A DNA stretch of 38,634 nucleotides from Pseudomonadota bacterium (GTDB lineage: Bacteria > Bdellovibrionota > Bdellovibrionia > Bdellovibrionales > JACTMU01). Position 1 is the stretch's first letter, and each line of letters opens with the position of its first letter. The position numbers and the translations under genes are program-made. Of the stretch, positions 8,473 to 16,942 are shown piece by piece. The notes beneath the pieces were generated by a model. It was given only the letters and a program-made list of their open reading frames with translations. It did not search any database and was not told where the DNA came from. The DNA lies in the NCBI GenBank assembly GCA_014584465.1, contig JACTMU010000085.1, positions 1 to 38,634 on the forward strand, written 5' to 3'.

Positions 8473-9615
8473 TTAGGCGTCCTTAAAGATTTCACGAGCA
8501 ATGATCAACTTCTGAATCTCTGAGGACCCCTCAAAGATCTGGTAGACCTTTGCCGATCTCATCAAGCGCTCGACGGGATACTCTCTCATGTAGCCATACC
8601 CACCCAAAATTTGAACTGCTTCCGTGGTGATCTGCATGCAGCTGTCTGCCGCAAAAGACTTTCCACAAGAGGCCTCAAAGGTGTTGGGTTTACCTTGATC
8701 GTAGAGAACCGCAGACTTGTGAACCAAAAGCCGAGAGGCCTCGATCTTCATCGCCATCTCCGCAAGCTTGTGAGCAATCACCTGATGTTTGACCAGAGGT
8801 TTACCAAAGGTTGTACGCTCCAAGGCATACTTCTTCGCCTCATCCAGAGCCCTTCGTGAAACGCCGATGGCACCTGCTGCAGAGGGAGGGCGAGTGCAGT
8901 CAAAAACTTTCATCGCAATGGAAAATCCATCGCCCTCTCTCCCTAAAAGATTCCTTGCGGGCACATGAACATCTTCAAAGTGAATCTCCACCGTATCGGA
9001 TGCCCTTTGACCCATCTTTCTCAAATGCTTCTTGACGGTCACCCCCTTGGAGTCCTTCTCAACAAGAAAGCACGAGAGCCTTTTGTGGTCATACTCGCTG
9101 CCAGTGACGGCAAAGACGGCATAAAATTTGGCAATGGTCCCATTGGTGATGAAGGTCTTCTCACCATTGAGAACGTACTCATCCCCCTTCTTTTGAGCCT
9201 TACATCGAAGAGCGAGCACATCGGATCCTGCCCCAGGTTCGGTCAAACAGTAGGCGCTGAGGTGGTGATCATTGATCATTCTCCCAAAATACTCCTTTTG
9301 TTGATCCTCGTTCCCCGAGACCAAAATGCAGTGAGCTGCCAATCGATTGACTCCAATCGAAGAAGCAATTCCTCCATCTCCATAAGCAAGCTCCTCTTGA
9401 ACGAGGGCCGAACCCATGCAACCCATCTCAAGACCACCATACTTTTCAGGAACGGTCATAAAGGGAAAGCCAAGATCCATCGCCTTTTCCAACAGTTCTG
9501 CCGGCATGGTCTCCTCTTCATCACACTTTTCCGCAATCGGAATGATCTCTCTCTTACAAAACTCCCTTGCCGCTTGCTGAATTATCTTTTGATCATCAGT
9601 CAATTCAAAATCCAT
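8473..9615 (-). CDS. Acyl-CoA dehydrogenase (MCAD/SCAD-like)
   Basis: About 380 residues from MDFELTDDQ. The start at 9615 is preferred to one 12 codons upstream because GAGGAGAGGGAG lies directly before it and the protein then begins like its family. It should introduce an alpha-beta double bond into an acyl-CoA using FAD and pass electrons to ETF. Visible signatures are the flavin-binding stretch CLTEPGAGSD, the NGEKTFITNG strand, and IFEGSSEIQKLIIAREIF near the C-terminus, where Glu362 occupies the catalytic-base position of medium- and short-chain enzymes. It begins 13 nt after the alcohol dehydrogenase stop. Among the four dehydrogenases here it looks most like a standard straight-chain enzyme. 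Confidence 0.93.
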   Translation of the reverse strand: MDFELTDDQKIIQQAAREFCKREIIPIAEKCDEEETMPAELLEKAMDLGFPFMTVPEKYGGLEMGCMGSALVQEELAYGDGGIASSIGVNRLAAHCILVSGNEDQQKEYFGRMINDHHLSAYCLTEPGAGSDVLALRCKAQKKGDEYVLNGEKTFITNGTIAKFYAVFAVTGSEYDHKRLSCFLVEKDSKGVTVKKHLRKMGQRASDTVEIHFEDVHVPARNLLGREGDGFSIAMKVFDCTRPPSAAGAIGVSRRALDEAKKYALERTTFGKPLVKHQVIAHKLAEMAMKIEASRLLVHKSAVLYDQGKPNTFEASCGKSFAADSCMQITTEAVQILGGYGYMREYPVERLMRSAKVYQIFEGSSEIQKLIIAREIFKDA

Positions 9616-9628
9616 AACTCCCTCTCCT

Positions 9629-10666
9629 CTACGACCTTGTCGGTTGAACAATAAATCTCACAGCACTTCCTGATGAAATCTTCAGTTGCTCCACGGCCTC
9701 CGGTGCCTCCTCCAACGAGAAGACCTTCGAGATGCTATCTGAAAAAGAGATCTTCTGATCAGAGACATACTTGAGGAGCTCCTGGGCACTCTTCTTGGAA
9801 TATCCAAACGAAGGGATGATGCTCTTTCCGCTGGAAGCCATTGCGATGATCGGACCAAAATCGGGCCTCTCCTGCCCCACTCCGACCAGAACCAATCGCC
9901 CCCCCTTTTTCAAAAGCCGGAAGGCGCTCTTGACCGTTTCAGCTCGCCCTACAAACTCGACCGCCAAATCGACCCCAGCGCCTCCGGTCAGCTCACCGAT
10001 GATCGCTTTGGGATCTTGTTTGGTGGGATCTACAGCATGAGCCCCAAGCTTTGTGGCTCGATCCAGTGCCTCCTGTGAGGTGTCCATTGCAATCACCTCA
10101 ACTTCAGGGACCCCTTTGAGAAGTTTGATGGCGTTGGTACCAAGACCTCCAACTCCAACGATCAGAACGCGCTCTTTAGGTTTCACCTCACCTCGGGCAA
10201 AGAGGGCATGATAGGCGACACCCACAGATTCCGCAAAGAGGGCCCTCTCTGAAAAATCCAATTGAGCCGGAGCCTTCATCACAACTCGCTCTGGAACTGA
10301 AATGAACTCGGCAAAGCCACCATGCACATTCATCCCATAGATCAGTGGCTTCACACAGAGCTCCTCAGAGCCGGCCTTGCACGCATAACACTCCCCGCAA
10401 AAGATTTGGGGAAAGATGATCACGGCATCTCCAGCAGAAACCGTGGAGACACCTGCACCCACCTGCTTCACCACACCCGAGATCTCATGACCTGGAATCA
10501 CCTTCGGAAGAGAGATGGGAATGTGGCCCTCACTCAAATGGACATCTGTTCCACAGACACCACAGGCACGAACTTCAATCAACACCTCACCTGATCCACA
10601 CGAAGGAGTCTCGACGGTCTCCACCGTCAGCCCCTTCCTTCCCTGATACAAAAACGCTGCCCTCAT
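9629..10666 (-). CDS. Zinc-dependent alcohol dehydrogenase (MDR family)
   Basis: 345 residues, normal for the medium-chain dehydrogenase/reductase family. The catalytic-zinc region is ACGVCGTDVHLSEGH with GHE downstream. The structural zinc loop has four cysteines (CGECYACKAGSEELC). The nucleotide-binding turn is VGVGGLGTNAIKL. It oxidises a secondary alcohol or a ring hydroxyl to a ketone, or the reverse, with NAD(P). In anaerobic aromatic and alicyclic pathways, Zn-MDR enzymes act on hydroxycyclohexene-carboxyl-CoA, which would suit this neighbourhood, but the sequence alone cannot prove it. The start at 10666 has AAAGGGGAT upstream. It is tightly placed between the amidohydrolase and an acyl-CoA dehydrogenase. 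The family is certain, the substrate unknown. Confidence 0.9.
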   Translation of the reverse strand: MRAAFLYQGRKGLTVETVETPSCGSGEVLIEVRACGVCGTDVHLSEGHIPISLPKVIPGHEISGVVKQVGAGVSTVSAGDAVIIFPQIFCGECYACKAGSEELCVKPLIYGMNVHGGFAEFISVPERVVMKAPAQLDFSERALFAESVGVAYHALFARGEVKPKERVLIVGVGGLGTNAIKLLKGVPEVEVIAMDTSQEALDRATKLGAHAVDPTKQDPKAIIGELTGGAGVDLAVEFVGRAETVKSAFRLLKKGGRLVLVGVGQERPDFGPIIAMASSGKSIIPSFGYSKKSAQELLKYVSDQKISFSDSISKVFSLEEAPEAVEQLKISSGSAVRFIVQPTRS

Positions 10667-10698
10667 GATGATCCCCTTTCCAGAGACGCTCTAAAAGT

Positions 10699-11550
10699 CT
10701 ATCGCAAATTGAGTTTCAAAGCCTGAATTGCGTTGGTTCGAACAATCTTCTCTTTGATCTTTGCATCAAAACCCAACTCATCAATCTCTTTGAGCGTGCG
10801 TTCAAAAGTCAATAGAGGAAAATCGGTCGCCCACAAAACTTTATCCTGTCCATAGGAGTTGCAGAAGTGAATGAACTCTTTGGGCCAATACTTTGGCGTA
10901 CGAGCCGAAGTCTCCACATAGACGTTGGGGTGTTTCCACGCCAAAATCATCATCTCTTCGGTCCAAGGTTGACCCAAATGACATCCAATGATGTTCAATT
11001 TTGGAAACGACAATGCCACCTCATCCAAATAGATGGGACGGCCTGGTTCTGACGGAAGAAGCGGCCCCGTGTGACCCACCTGAATGCAAACTGGAACATT
11101 CAATTCACAGCACTTCGCATAGATGGGCCAATACATCTTCTCATTGGGTGGAGATCCTCTCATCCCATCGCCATAGGCATAGGGCTCCAAACGAAGAATT
11201 CTCAAACCCAATGTCTCCACCATGTGCTTAAGTTCATCTAAGACATCCATGGGTTTTCCTCGAGGATCCAAGGTGCCACTTCCCACAAACCGATCTGGGT
11301 GCATCTTCACCCACTTCGACACCTGCTCATTGGTCACAATCATATTTTCACCATAACCAAACGCACTGATCACAGCGATCTCAACACCCGCCTCATCCAT
11401 CATCTTCAACATCGCCTTTTCATCATAACCGTCTTCTAAAAGATGAAGTGTCTTGTATTTCTTGAAGATGTGTTTGATCTCCTTAGGCCAAAGCTTCGCC
11501 GAAGCCGGTGGGTTGATCGTCGCCCATGCATCAATTGCTCCAATTGCCAT
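10699..11550 (-). CDS. Amidohydrolase-family TIM-barrel protein
   Basis: 283 residues from MAIGAIDAW. The start at 11550 is chosen because AAGGAGAG lies about 7 nt upstream, while a longer start at 11571 would include this ribosome site in the coding region. It belongs to the amidohydrolase-2/ACMSD-like superfamily, whose members hydrolyse or decarboxylate. The usual N-terminal metal motif HxH is replaced by IDAWATIN. Later metal-site regions remain: CIQVGHTGPL, IIGCHLGQPWTEEMM and ATDFPL. The IDAWA variant occurs, as I recall, in a subfamily found near acyl-CoA genes. It could be a CoA-ester hydrolase or decarboxylase, or a protein with an altered metal site. It sits 32 nt upstream of the Zn alcohol dehydrogenase gene. 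Confidence 0.8.
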   Translation of the reverse strand: MAIGAIDAWATINPPASAKLWPKEIKHIFKKYKTLHLLEDGYDEKAMLKMMDEAGVEIAVISAFGYGENMIVTNEQVSKWVKMHPDRFVGSGTLDPRGKPMDVLDELKHMVETLGLRILRLEPYAYGDGMRGSPPNEKMYWPIYAKCCELNVPVCIQVGHTGPLLPSEPGRPIYLDEVALSFPKLNIIGCHLGQPWTEEMMILAWKHPNVYVETSARTPKYWPKEFIHFCNSYGQDKVLWATDFPLLTFERTLKEIDELGFDAKIKEKIVRTNAIQALKLNLR

Positions 11551-11596
11551 TTTCTCTCTCCTTTTTTTCAAGTTCTATGTCTTATACCATTTCAAA

Positions 11597-11625
11597 CTAA
11601 CGTCCAAAATTTCCTAACGTCCAAA
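11597..11625. repeat. 12-bp direct repeat, period 17
   Basis: CTAACGTCCAAA occurs at 11597-11608 and again at 11614-11625, in the 111-nt gap upstream of the amidohydrolase gene. On the minus strand a TATAAG box follows, so this could be an activator site of an internal promoter. That role is speculative. Confidence 0.4.
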
Positions 11626-11661
11626 CTTCCATTTTGATCCACTCAGACAGCGGCTATTTCA

Positions 11662-12444
11662 TCAACTCTGGGGTCGCAGGGCTTGACTCAGTCCCTGGCG
11701 AAATTCCTCACTCTCACTGCTTGCCAAAAGCTCCACCTTCTCCAATTTCATATGATTTCGAAAGGCCTTGGCACGTTGAAGTGCCACCAGCTCCTTCGTT
11801 CTCTTATAAATTGCCATCGGACCCCCCAGCAACTTGCAAATGCGACGGTCCACCTCCTCGCCAAACGGATCTTTGATCACCGCACTGATCACTCCTTGCG
11901 CTAAAGCTTCCTCTGCAGAGATCTTCTTCTGAACCAAGAGAAGCTCCAAAGCCCTTTTACTCCCCATCAACTCCGGAAGCAGATAGGTGAGTCCGCCGTT
12001 AGGAAAGAGACCGATGTTCAAATATCCAGGCACGATCTCCGTTCCAGCTTTCGCCCACACAAGATCGCAGCAAAGAACTAAGGGCAGTGCAACCCCGATC
12101 ACCTTTCCATGAACGGCCGCCACAAAGATCTTGTCACTCTCGCGCATCAAGAAGAGGGCGTCGTAGATCTTGGACGAAAGCTCATCAAAAAATTTTCGCT
12201 TGTCCGTAGCCTCACCCATCTCCTTGATGTTGGCGCCAGCTGAAAAGATGGCCCCTGCCCCTTGGATCAAGACAAGGTGGACACCAGGATCTGCCGTCAG
12301 CTCCTGCACCGCTGACAAAAATTCTGATGCAAGATCCATTGAAAAAGCGTTGAGGCGCTTCTCATCTTGAAGTTCGAGAGTGGCCATCCCCTCACCTTTT
12401 GCAATGCGAACCCATCTCTTTGAACTCAATGAACTCCCTACCAT
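11662..12444 (-). CDS. Enoyl-CoA hydratase/isomerase-fold protein lacking catalytic Glu residues
   Basis: About 260 residues, crotonase superfamily. The first oxyanion-hole loop is present (FSAGANIKEM). The second, normally GGGxE, reads GKVIGVALPLVLCCDL, so the glycine run is lost and the position of the first catalytic Glu (rat Glu144) is Pro. The position of the second Glu (rat Glu164) is Tyr in GYLNIGLFP. It is therefore unlikely to be a standard hydratase; isomerase, hydrolase, dehalogenase-type or structural roles are possible. The start is uncertain: the ATG at 12444 lacks a ribosome site, and a TTG five codons later has TAGGGAG before it. Gaps of about 100 nt on both sides set it slightly apart within the operon. 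Confidence 0.85.
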   Translation of the reverse strand: MVGSSLSSKRWVRIAKGEGMATLELQDEKRLNAFSMDLASEFLSAVQELTADPGVHLVLIQGAGAIFSAGANIKEMGEATDKRKFFDELSSKIYDALFLMRESDKIFVAAVHGKVIGVALPLVLCCDLVWAKAGTEIVPGYLNIGLFPNGGLTYLLPELMGSKRALELLLVQKKISAEEALAQGVISAVIKDPFGEEVDRRICKLLGGPMAIYKRTKELVALQRAKAFRNHMKLEKVELLASSESEEFRQGLSQALRPQS

Positions 12445-12545
12445 TTTCAATTCAAAATGTTTCTCATAGATAATGAAATCAACACCCGCGCATCAAGCCC
12501 ACAATCCACACCACGACCCACACCGCGGCCCATTCGGTCGCGACA

Positions 12546-13682
12546 CTACTCGACCATCGTGCGTGAGATGATCTCTCGCATGATCTCCGACGTCCCGGCC
12601 CCAATTGTAAAGGCTGAGACATCCCGATAGAGTTTTGTGACCACATACTCATTCATGGCTCCATACCCCCCATGAAGCTGGAGCACCTCATTGGCAATTT
12701 TTTTCACGTTCTCCGACGAGAAGAGCTTCGCTGCAGACAACTCACGATTGGCATCTCCCTTGGTGTTGAGAACGTCACAGGCATGATAGGTAAGCTGTTT
12801 TGAAGCAACCATTGTGGCATAACAATCGGCCAAGCGGTGCTTCCATACCTGGTGAGAGAGGATCGGCTTTCCAAAGATCTCTCGAGAAGTTCCATAGTCA
12901 ACGGCGATCTTCAAAAGCTCCTCCATCACTCCATTGCCAAAGCAGGAGAGAACGAGTCTCTCGCCTTGAAAATGGTCCATGATGTACCCAAATCCATACC
13001 CCTCTTTACCCACAAGATTCTTGGCAGGAATTCGACAATCGTCAAAATAGAGCATTCCTGTGTCGGACGAACGAACCGCCATCTTATCCAACTTCTTGGC
13101 AGAATAACCTTTGGTGTCTGCCGGAAAGATCACCAGAGAGATTCCCTTGGGGCCTGCTTCACCGGTTCGAACCGCAAGCATAATGTAATCCCCAATGGAG
13201 CCATTGGAGATGAAGGTCTTTGCTCCATTGATGACAAAGTCATCTCCGACTCTTTTGGCCGTAGTCGTAATTCCGCCCACATTGGATCCAAAATCGGGTT
13301 CGGTCAGACCAAGACCCCAAACGGTCTCACCTCGCAATGCTGGCACCAAGTACTCTCTTCTCTGCTCATCGGAACCCACATCATCAATCACCTTGATCGA
13401 AAACTCCGCATGGGCCAAAATCGAGACGGAAACCCCCACAGAGTAGGAGCGAACCAACTCTTCACACAGAATCACCGTGTACCAGTAATCAAGACCTGAA
13501 CCACCATATTCTGGACCCACTCTCAAACCCAGAACACCAAGGTCGCCCAATTTCTTCAGGAGCTCGCGAGGATAACCTTCGTCCCTCTCCCACTCTTCAT
13601 GATAGGGGCGCATCTCCTTGGCCACAAACTGAGCAATCAGTTCTCGAAACTCCCTATGCTCTTTGGATTCAAGATATCCCAT
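12546..13682 (-). CDS. Acyl-CoA dehydrogenase (isovaleryl-CoA dehydrogenase-like base)
   Basis: 378 residues. The ATG at 13682 follows GGGGAGAG; a TTG one codon upstream is less likely. FAD-dependent alpha-beta dehydrogenation of an acyl-CoA, with electrons going to ETF. The flavin motif is LGLTEPDFGSN, followed by NGAKTFISNG. The C-terminal signature is IGAGTSEIMREII, so the MCAD-type Glu is absent. Glu241 in QGERLVLS instead matches the base of isovaleryl-CoA dehydrogenase. This suggests a branched, alpha-substituted or ring acyl-CoA. It follows the next acyl-CoA dehydrogenase gene by 29 nt, so the pair may act on successive intermediates; a heteromeric enzyme is possible but both carry a complete set of motifs. 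Confidence 0.92.
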   Translation of the reverse strand: MGYLESKEHREFRELIAQFVAKEMRPYHEEWERDEGYPRELLKKLGDLGVLGLRVGPEYGGSGLDYWYTVILCEELVRSYSVGVSVSILAHAEFSIKVIDDVGSDEQRREYLVPALRGETVWGLGLTEPDFGSNVGGITTTAKRVGDDFVINGAKTFISNGSIGDYIMLAVRTGEAGPKGISLVIFPADTKGYSAKKLDKMAVRSSDTGMLYFDDCRIPAKNLVGKEGYGFGYIMDHFQGERLVLSCFGNGVMEELLKIAVDYGTSREIFGKPILSHQVWKHRLADCYATMVASKQLTYHACDVLNTKGDANRELSAAKLFSSENVKKIANEVLQLHGGYGAMNEYVVTKLYRDVSAFTIGAGTSEIMREIISRTMVE

Positions 13683-13711
13683 CAAACTCTCTCCCCTCGA
13701 CTTCCTGTCAT

Positions 13712-14851
13712 TTATAGAAACTTTACAATCATGTTGCGATGAATCTGGTTGGTCCCCTCACCGATCTCTAGGAGTTTGCAATCCCGATAGTACCTCTCGG
13801 CAGGATACTCCTCAGTCAAACCATAACCACCATGAAGCTGCATCGCTTGAGCTGCAATCTTTGAAGCATTCTCCGTGGCAAACAACTTCGCCATCGAGGC
13901 CTCTTTGATGTGAGGTTTACCTGCATCGGCAAGTCGCGCGGCCCGATGGGTCAACAAACGTGCGGCATCAATCGTCGTTGCCATATCCGAAAAAGCCCAT
14001 GAAACACCCTGATTCTGAATCACTGGATGCCCAAACTGCTCCCGCTGCCGACAGTAACTCAAAGCTTGCTCCATTGCTGCTCTGGCAATTCCCACGGCAA
14101 ATGAAGCTGCCACAATTCTTCCGCCTGTCAGTGAATTGAGCGCATTGTAAAACCCGCGATCAAGTTCTCCCAAAATCTGACTCTTAGGAACCTTCACATT
14201 GTCAAAGCTCAGTTCCGTCGTTTCGGAGCATCGAACTCCCACGGTTTTGATTCGACGAGAGACTGAAAAACCAGGAGTCCCCTTATCCACAACAAAAAGC
14301 GTAATCCCCTTCATCCCCGCGGCCTTGTTCGTATAGGCGGTGATCACCACATAATCTGCAAAGGTCCCGTTGGTGGTAAAGATCTTCGTTCCTGTGAGGT
14401 GATAGTGGTCACCCTTGAGTTCAGCCTTCGTGGAGATGGCTGCAAGATCGGAACCTGCGCCAGGCTCGGTAATTCCCCAACACCCAATCTTCTCACCGCG
14501 AATTCCAGGGACCAAATAGCGCTGTTTGAGATCTTCATTCCCGAAGAGATAAAACGGAGTCAAAGCAAGGACCATGTGACAGTAGACCCCTAAAGTTAGC
14601 CCTGCCGAAATTGCACCAAGCTCCTCAAACATCAAAGAGAGTGTGACATGATCAAGACCCGAGCCTCCATATTTTTCAGGAAACGCCAAGCCCAAGTATC
14701 CTTGATCGGCCATCACCTTGAAGATCTCAAGAGGATAGGCCTCAGCCGCTTCAGCCTTTTCCGCCATCGGCACCAAAACCTCAGTCGCAAATTTTCGAAA
14801 ATGGGTTACAAAATCCCTCTGGTCATCCGTCAACGTCACATCGTTCATCAT
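13712..14851 (-). CDS. Acyl-CoA dehydrogenase
   Basis: 379 residues; start at 14851 with GAGGAGA about 10 nt upstream (a second ATG follows immediately). Flavin-binding WGITEPGAGSD at about 125-135, then TGTKIFTTNG. The position used as base by isovaleryl-CoA dehydrogenase is Gly (LTGGRIVAAS), while the C-terminal IGEGTNQIH supplies Glu365 in the MCAD/SCAD position. It therefore uses a different base from its two neighbours of the same family, which argues for different substrates and against simple gene duplication. It is separated from the upstream crotonase gene by 129 nt of repeats. Confidence 0.92.
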   Translation of the reverse strand: MMNDVTLTDDQRDFVTHFRKFATEVLVPMAEKAEAAEAYPLEIFKVMADQGYLGLAFPEKYGGSGLDHVTLSLMFEELGAISAGLTLGVYCHMVLALTPFYLFGNEDLKQRYLVPGIRGEKIGCWGITEPGAGSDLAAISTKAELKGDHYHLTGTKIFTTNGTFADYVVITAYTNKAAGMKGITLFVVDKGTPGFSVSRRIKTVGVRCSETTELSFDNVKVPKSQILGELDRGFYNALNSLTGGRIVAASFAVGIARAAMEQALSYCRQREQFGHPVIQNQGVSWAFSDMATTIDAARLLTHRAARLADAGKPHIKEASMAKLFATENASKIAAQAMQLHGGYGLTEEYPAERYYRDCKLLEIGEGTNQIHRNMIVKFL

Positions 14852-14918
14852 CTTCTATCTTCTCCTCGTTTCGAAAAAACATTCATGCAACACCACATCC
14901 ACAAAGCATCTGCTTCTA

Positions 14919-14983
14919 CTTCGCCAGAAACCTTCTCGTCGCTTCGCGCCAGATACCTTCTCGTCGCTTCGCGCCAGGCACTA
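14919..14983 (-). repeat. 25-bp tandem repeat ending in the solo terminal motif
   Basis: On the plus strand CCTTCTCGTCGCTTCGCGCCAG occupies 14931-14952 and 14956-14977, a 25-bp period, with a decayed third unit near 14919-14928. The last unit runs into TTCGCGCCAGGCACTA (14968-14983), the exact terminal motif of the 34.7-kb palindromic element. Its TAG (minus strand) is the stop codon of the crotonase gene that ends at 14981. Confidence 0.75.
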
Positions 14984-15757
14984 TGTGTACTTGGGCTTTC
15001 GCTTCTCACGAAATGAAGCTACGCCCTCTCGATGACACTCCGATTGAAGACACTGGGTCTGAGCGTAGGTCTCAAAATCAAACTGTTGCCATCGATTGCT
15101 GTCCATCGAGTGCACCAAAGCCCTCTTGGTAAAACTCAAGGCATATCGTGGACCTTCCGTAAAAACGGTCACATATTTCTCTAGTGCGCTTTCAAAATCA
15201 TCTGGATCGACTGCCTTGTGAATCAAACCAATTCTTTCAGCCTCTTCGGCCTTGACCAACTCCCCCGTGTAGAGCATCTCTGCAGCTTTGCTTATGCCAA
15301 CAAGTTTTGGGAGAAAGTAGCTGGACCCCATGTCACTTCCAGAAAGTCCCAGTTTAATGAATGGAAATCCAAGTCGTGCACTCTTTGAGGCCACACGAAT
15401 GTCAGAAGCCGTACAAAGTCCAAGACCACCACCAACGGCGTCACCATGAATGGCGGCAACCACAGGCACAGGAAGATCCACAATGGCATTGATCAAATCC
15501 AAATATCTCTCCACAATGACACCCCATTGAGTGGCATCTCGAGGTTTCATCTCTTTAATGTCGGCTCCTGCACAAAACTTCGCTCCCTTACCACGTAGAA
15601 CCAAGCAGTTGATCTTCTCCTTACAAAGAGCATAGAGCGCATCGATCATCTCCTCAACCACCACAAAGTTCATCGTGTTGAGCTCTTCTGGACGATTGAG
15701 TGTCAGTGTTGCGCGATTTCCCTCAATGGCCAACAAAATGGTCTCATATTTTTTCAT
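14981..15757 (-). CDS. Enoyl-CoA hydratase/isomerase-family protein
   Basis: 258 residues, the usual crotonase length. The ATG at 15757 is chosen over a GTG one codon earlier because AAGGAGGAG lies directly upstream. Oxyanion loops FCAGADIKEM and GDAVGGGLGL are intact. The canonical Glu144 position is Gly and the Glu164 position is Phe (FPFIKLGLSGSDMGSSYFLP), where an Asp in SDMG may take over. Variants with SxDMG are common among CoA isomerases and hydrolases of unknown specificity. The stop TAG is also the first three bases of a repeat motif (TAGTGCCTGGCGCGAA), so the extreme C-terminus (KRKPKYT) may have been set by that element. It follows acyl-CoA dehydrogenase 15795-16931 by 37 nt. Confidence 0.9.
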   Translation of the reverse strand: MKKYETILLAIEGNRATLTLNRPEELNTMNFVVVEEMIDALYALCKEKINCLVLRGKGAKFCAGADIKEMKPRDATQWGVIVERYLDLINAIVDLPVPVVAAIHGDAVGGGLGLCTASDIRVASKSARLGFPFIKLGLSGSDMGSSYFLPKLVGISKAAEMLYTGELVKAEEAERIGLIHKAVDPDDFESALEKYVTVFTEGPRYALSFTKRALVHSMDSNRWQQFDFETYAQTQCLQSECHREGVASFREKRKPKYT

Positions 15758-15794
15758 CACTCCTCCTTCTCTCTTTAACTCTTTATCTTCTTAT

Positions 15795-16931
15795 CTACTT
15801 CATAAATCCCTTGGCAATGATCTCTCGCATAACCTCAGTCGTTCCACCACCAATGGTCATCAGCCTCACGTCACGATAGTGGCGGGCGATCGCGTACTCT
15901 TCCATATAACCATACCCACCGTGCACCTGCAGCATTCGAGTGGCCACCTTTTCGGCAAGTTCACAGGCCAACAGTTTGGCCATGGCAATGAGTTCACTGG
16001 CGTTTTCTCCGTGATTGAGAAGATCCACGGCCTGATAGGTGAGGGCTCGGCAGGAGGTGATCTCCGCACGCAACTGAGCAAACTCATGTTGCCAAATCTG
16101 ATACTCTGCCACAGGTCTCTTAAAGATCATCCTCTCTTTGGCATACCTGAGCCCATCCTCCCACATCATCTGGCTCATTCCACAAGAGAGTGCTGCTCCC
16201 ACAAGGCGTTCAGCTTGAAAGTTGTGCATGATGTAGTAAAAGCCTCGGCCTGCTTCCCCCAACAGCGCACTTCGAGGAATGTGGCACTCCTCAAAATGAA
16301 TCTCGGTTGTGTCGGAGGTGCGATTGCCCAACTTAGAGAGTCGTCGTCCCACCGAATAGCCCTTCGTCTGAGTTGGCACTAGAAAGAGGGATAGCCCCTT
16401 GTGTCCCGCATTGGGGTCACTCTTGGCGACCACAATCAAAACATCCGCCGTCGCGCCATTGGTGATGAAGGTCTTGGATCCATTAAGAACGTAGTGGTCC
16501 CCCTCAAGACGAGCGGTCGTAGAGATTGAGGCCACATCACTTCCAAAACCAGGTTCGGTAATTCCAAGACCTGCTATCTTCTTTCCTAAAACTGCATCGG
16601 GTAGATACTCTCTCTTTTGCTCTTCATTCCCAAGTGCATCGATGAGTGGAGTCGCAATCTCAGCGTGCATCATCAAGCTGATCACCACACCCATCGACTG
16701 AGACCAACAGAGCTCTTCGGCCAATGCCATAGAGTATCCGTAATCAAGGCCCGCACCACCAAACTTCTCTGGCACACGAATTCCAAGAAGACCCTGTTCG
16801 GCGGCTTTGAGATAGAGCTCCTTGGGGAAAGATCCTTGCTCCTCCCACTCCTCCACATGTGGAAGAATCTCGCGCTCACCAAACTGGCGCACGCTCTTTC
16901 GAAACATCTTAAGCTCTTCGCTCTCTCTCAT
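15795..16931 (-). CDS. Acyl-CoA dehydrogenase (isovaleryl-CoA dehydrogenase-like base)
   Basis: 378 residues; the ATG at 16931 has AAGAGGAG 5-6 nt upstream. Flavin motif LGITEPGFGSD, then NGSKTFITNG. Glu241 in QAERLVGA is in the isovaleryl-CoA dehydrogenase base position. The C-terminal IGGGTTEVMREII has no MCAD-type Glu. It is close in layout to the dehydrogenase at 12546-13682 (same length, same base position), so these two may be paralogues acting on related branched or cyclic acyl-CoAs. It starts 11 nt after the BKACE stop. Confidence 0.92.
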   Translation of the reverse strand: MRESEELKMFRKSVRQFGEREILPHVEEWEEQGSFPKELYLKAAEQGLLGIRVPEKFGGAGLDYGYSMALAEELCWSQSMGVVISLMMHAEIATPLIDALGNEEQKREYLPDAVLGKKIAGLGITEPGFGSDVASISTTARLEGDHYVLNGSKTFITNGATADVLIVVAKSDPNAGHKGLSLFLVPTQTKGYSVGRRLSKLGNRTSDTTEIHFEECHIPRSALLGEAGRGFYYIMHNFQAERLVGAALSCGMSQMMWEDGLRYAKERMIFKRPVAEYQIWQHEFAQLRAEITSCRALTYQAVDLLNHGENASELIAMAKLLACELAEKVATRMLQVHGGYGYMEEYAIARHYRDVRLMTIGGGTTEVMREIIAKGFMK

Positions 16932-16942
16932 TGCAACTCCTC

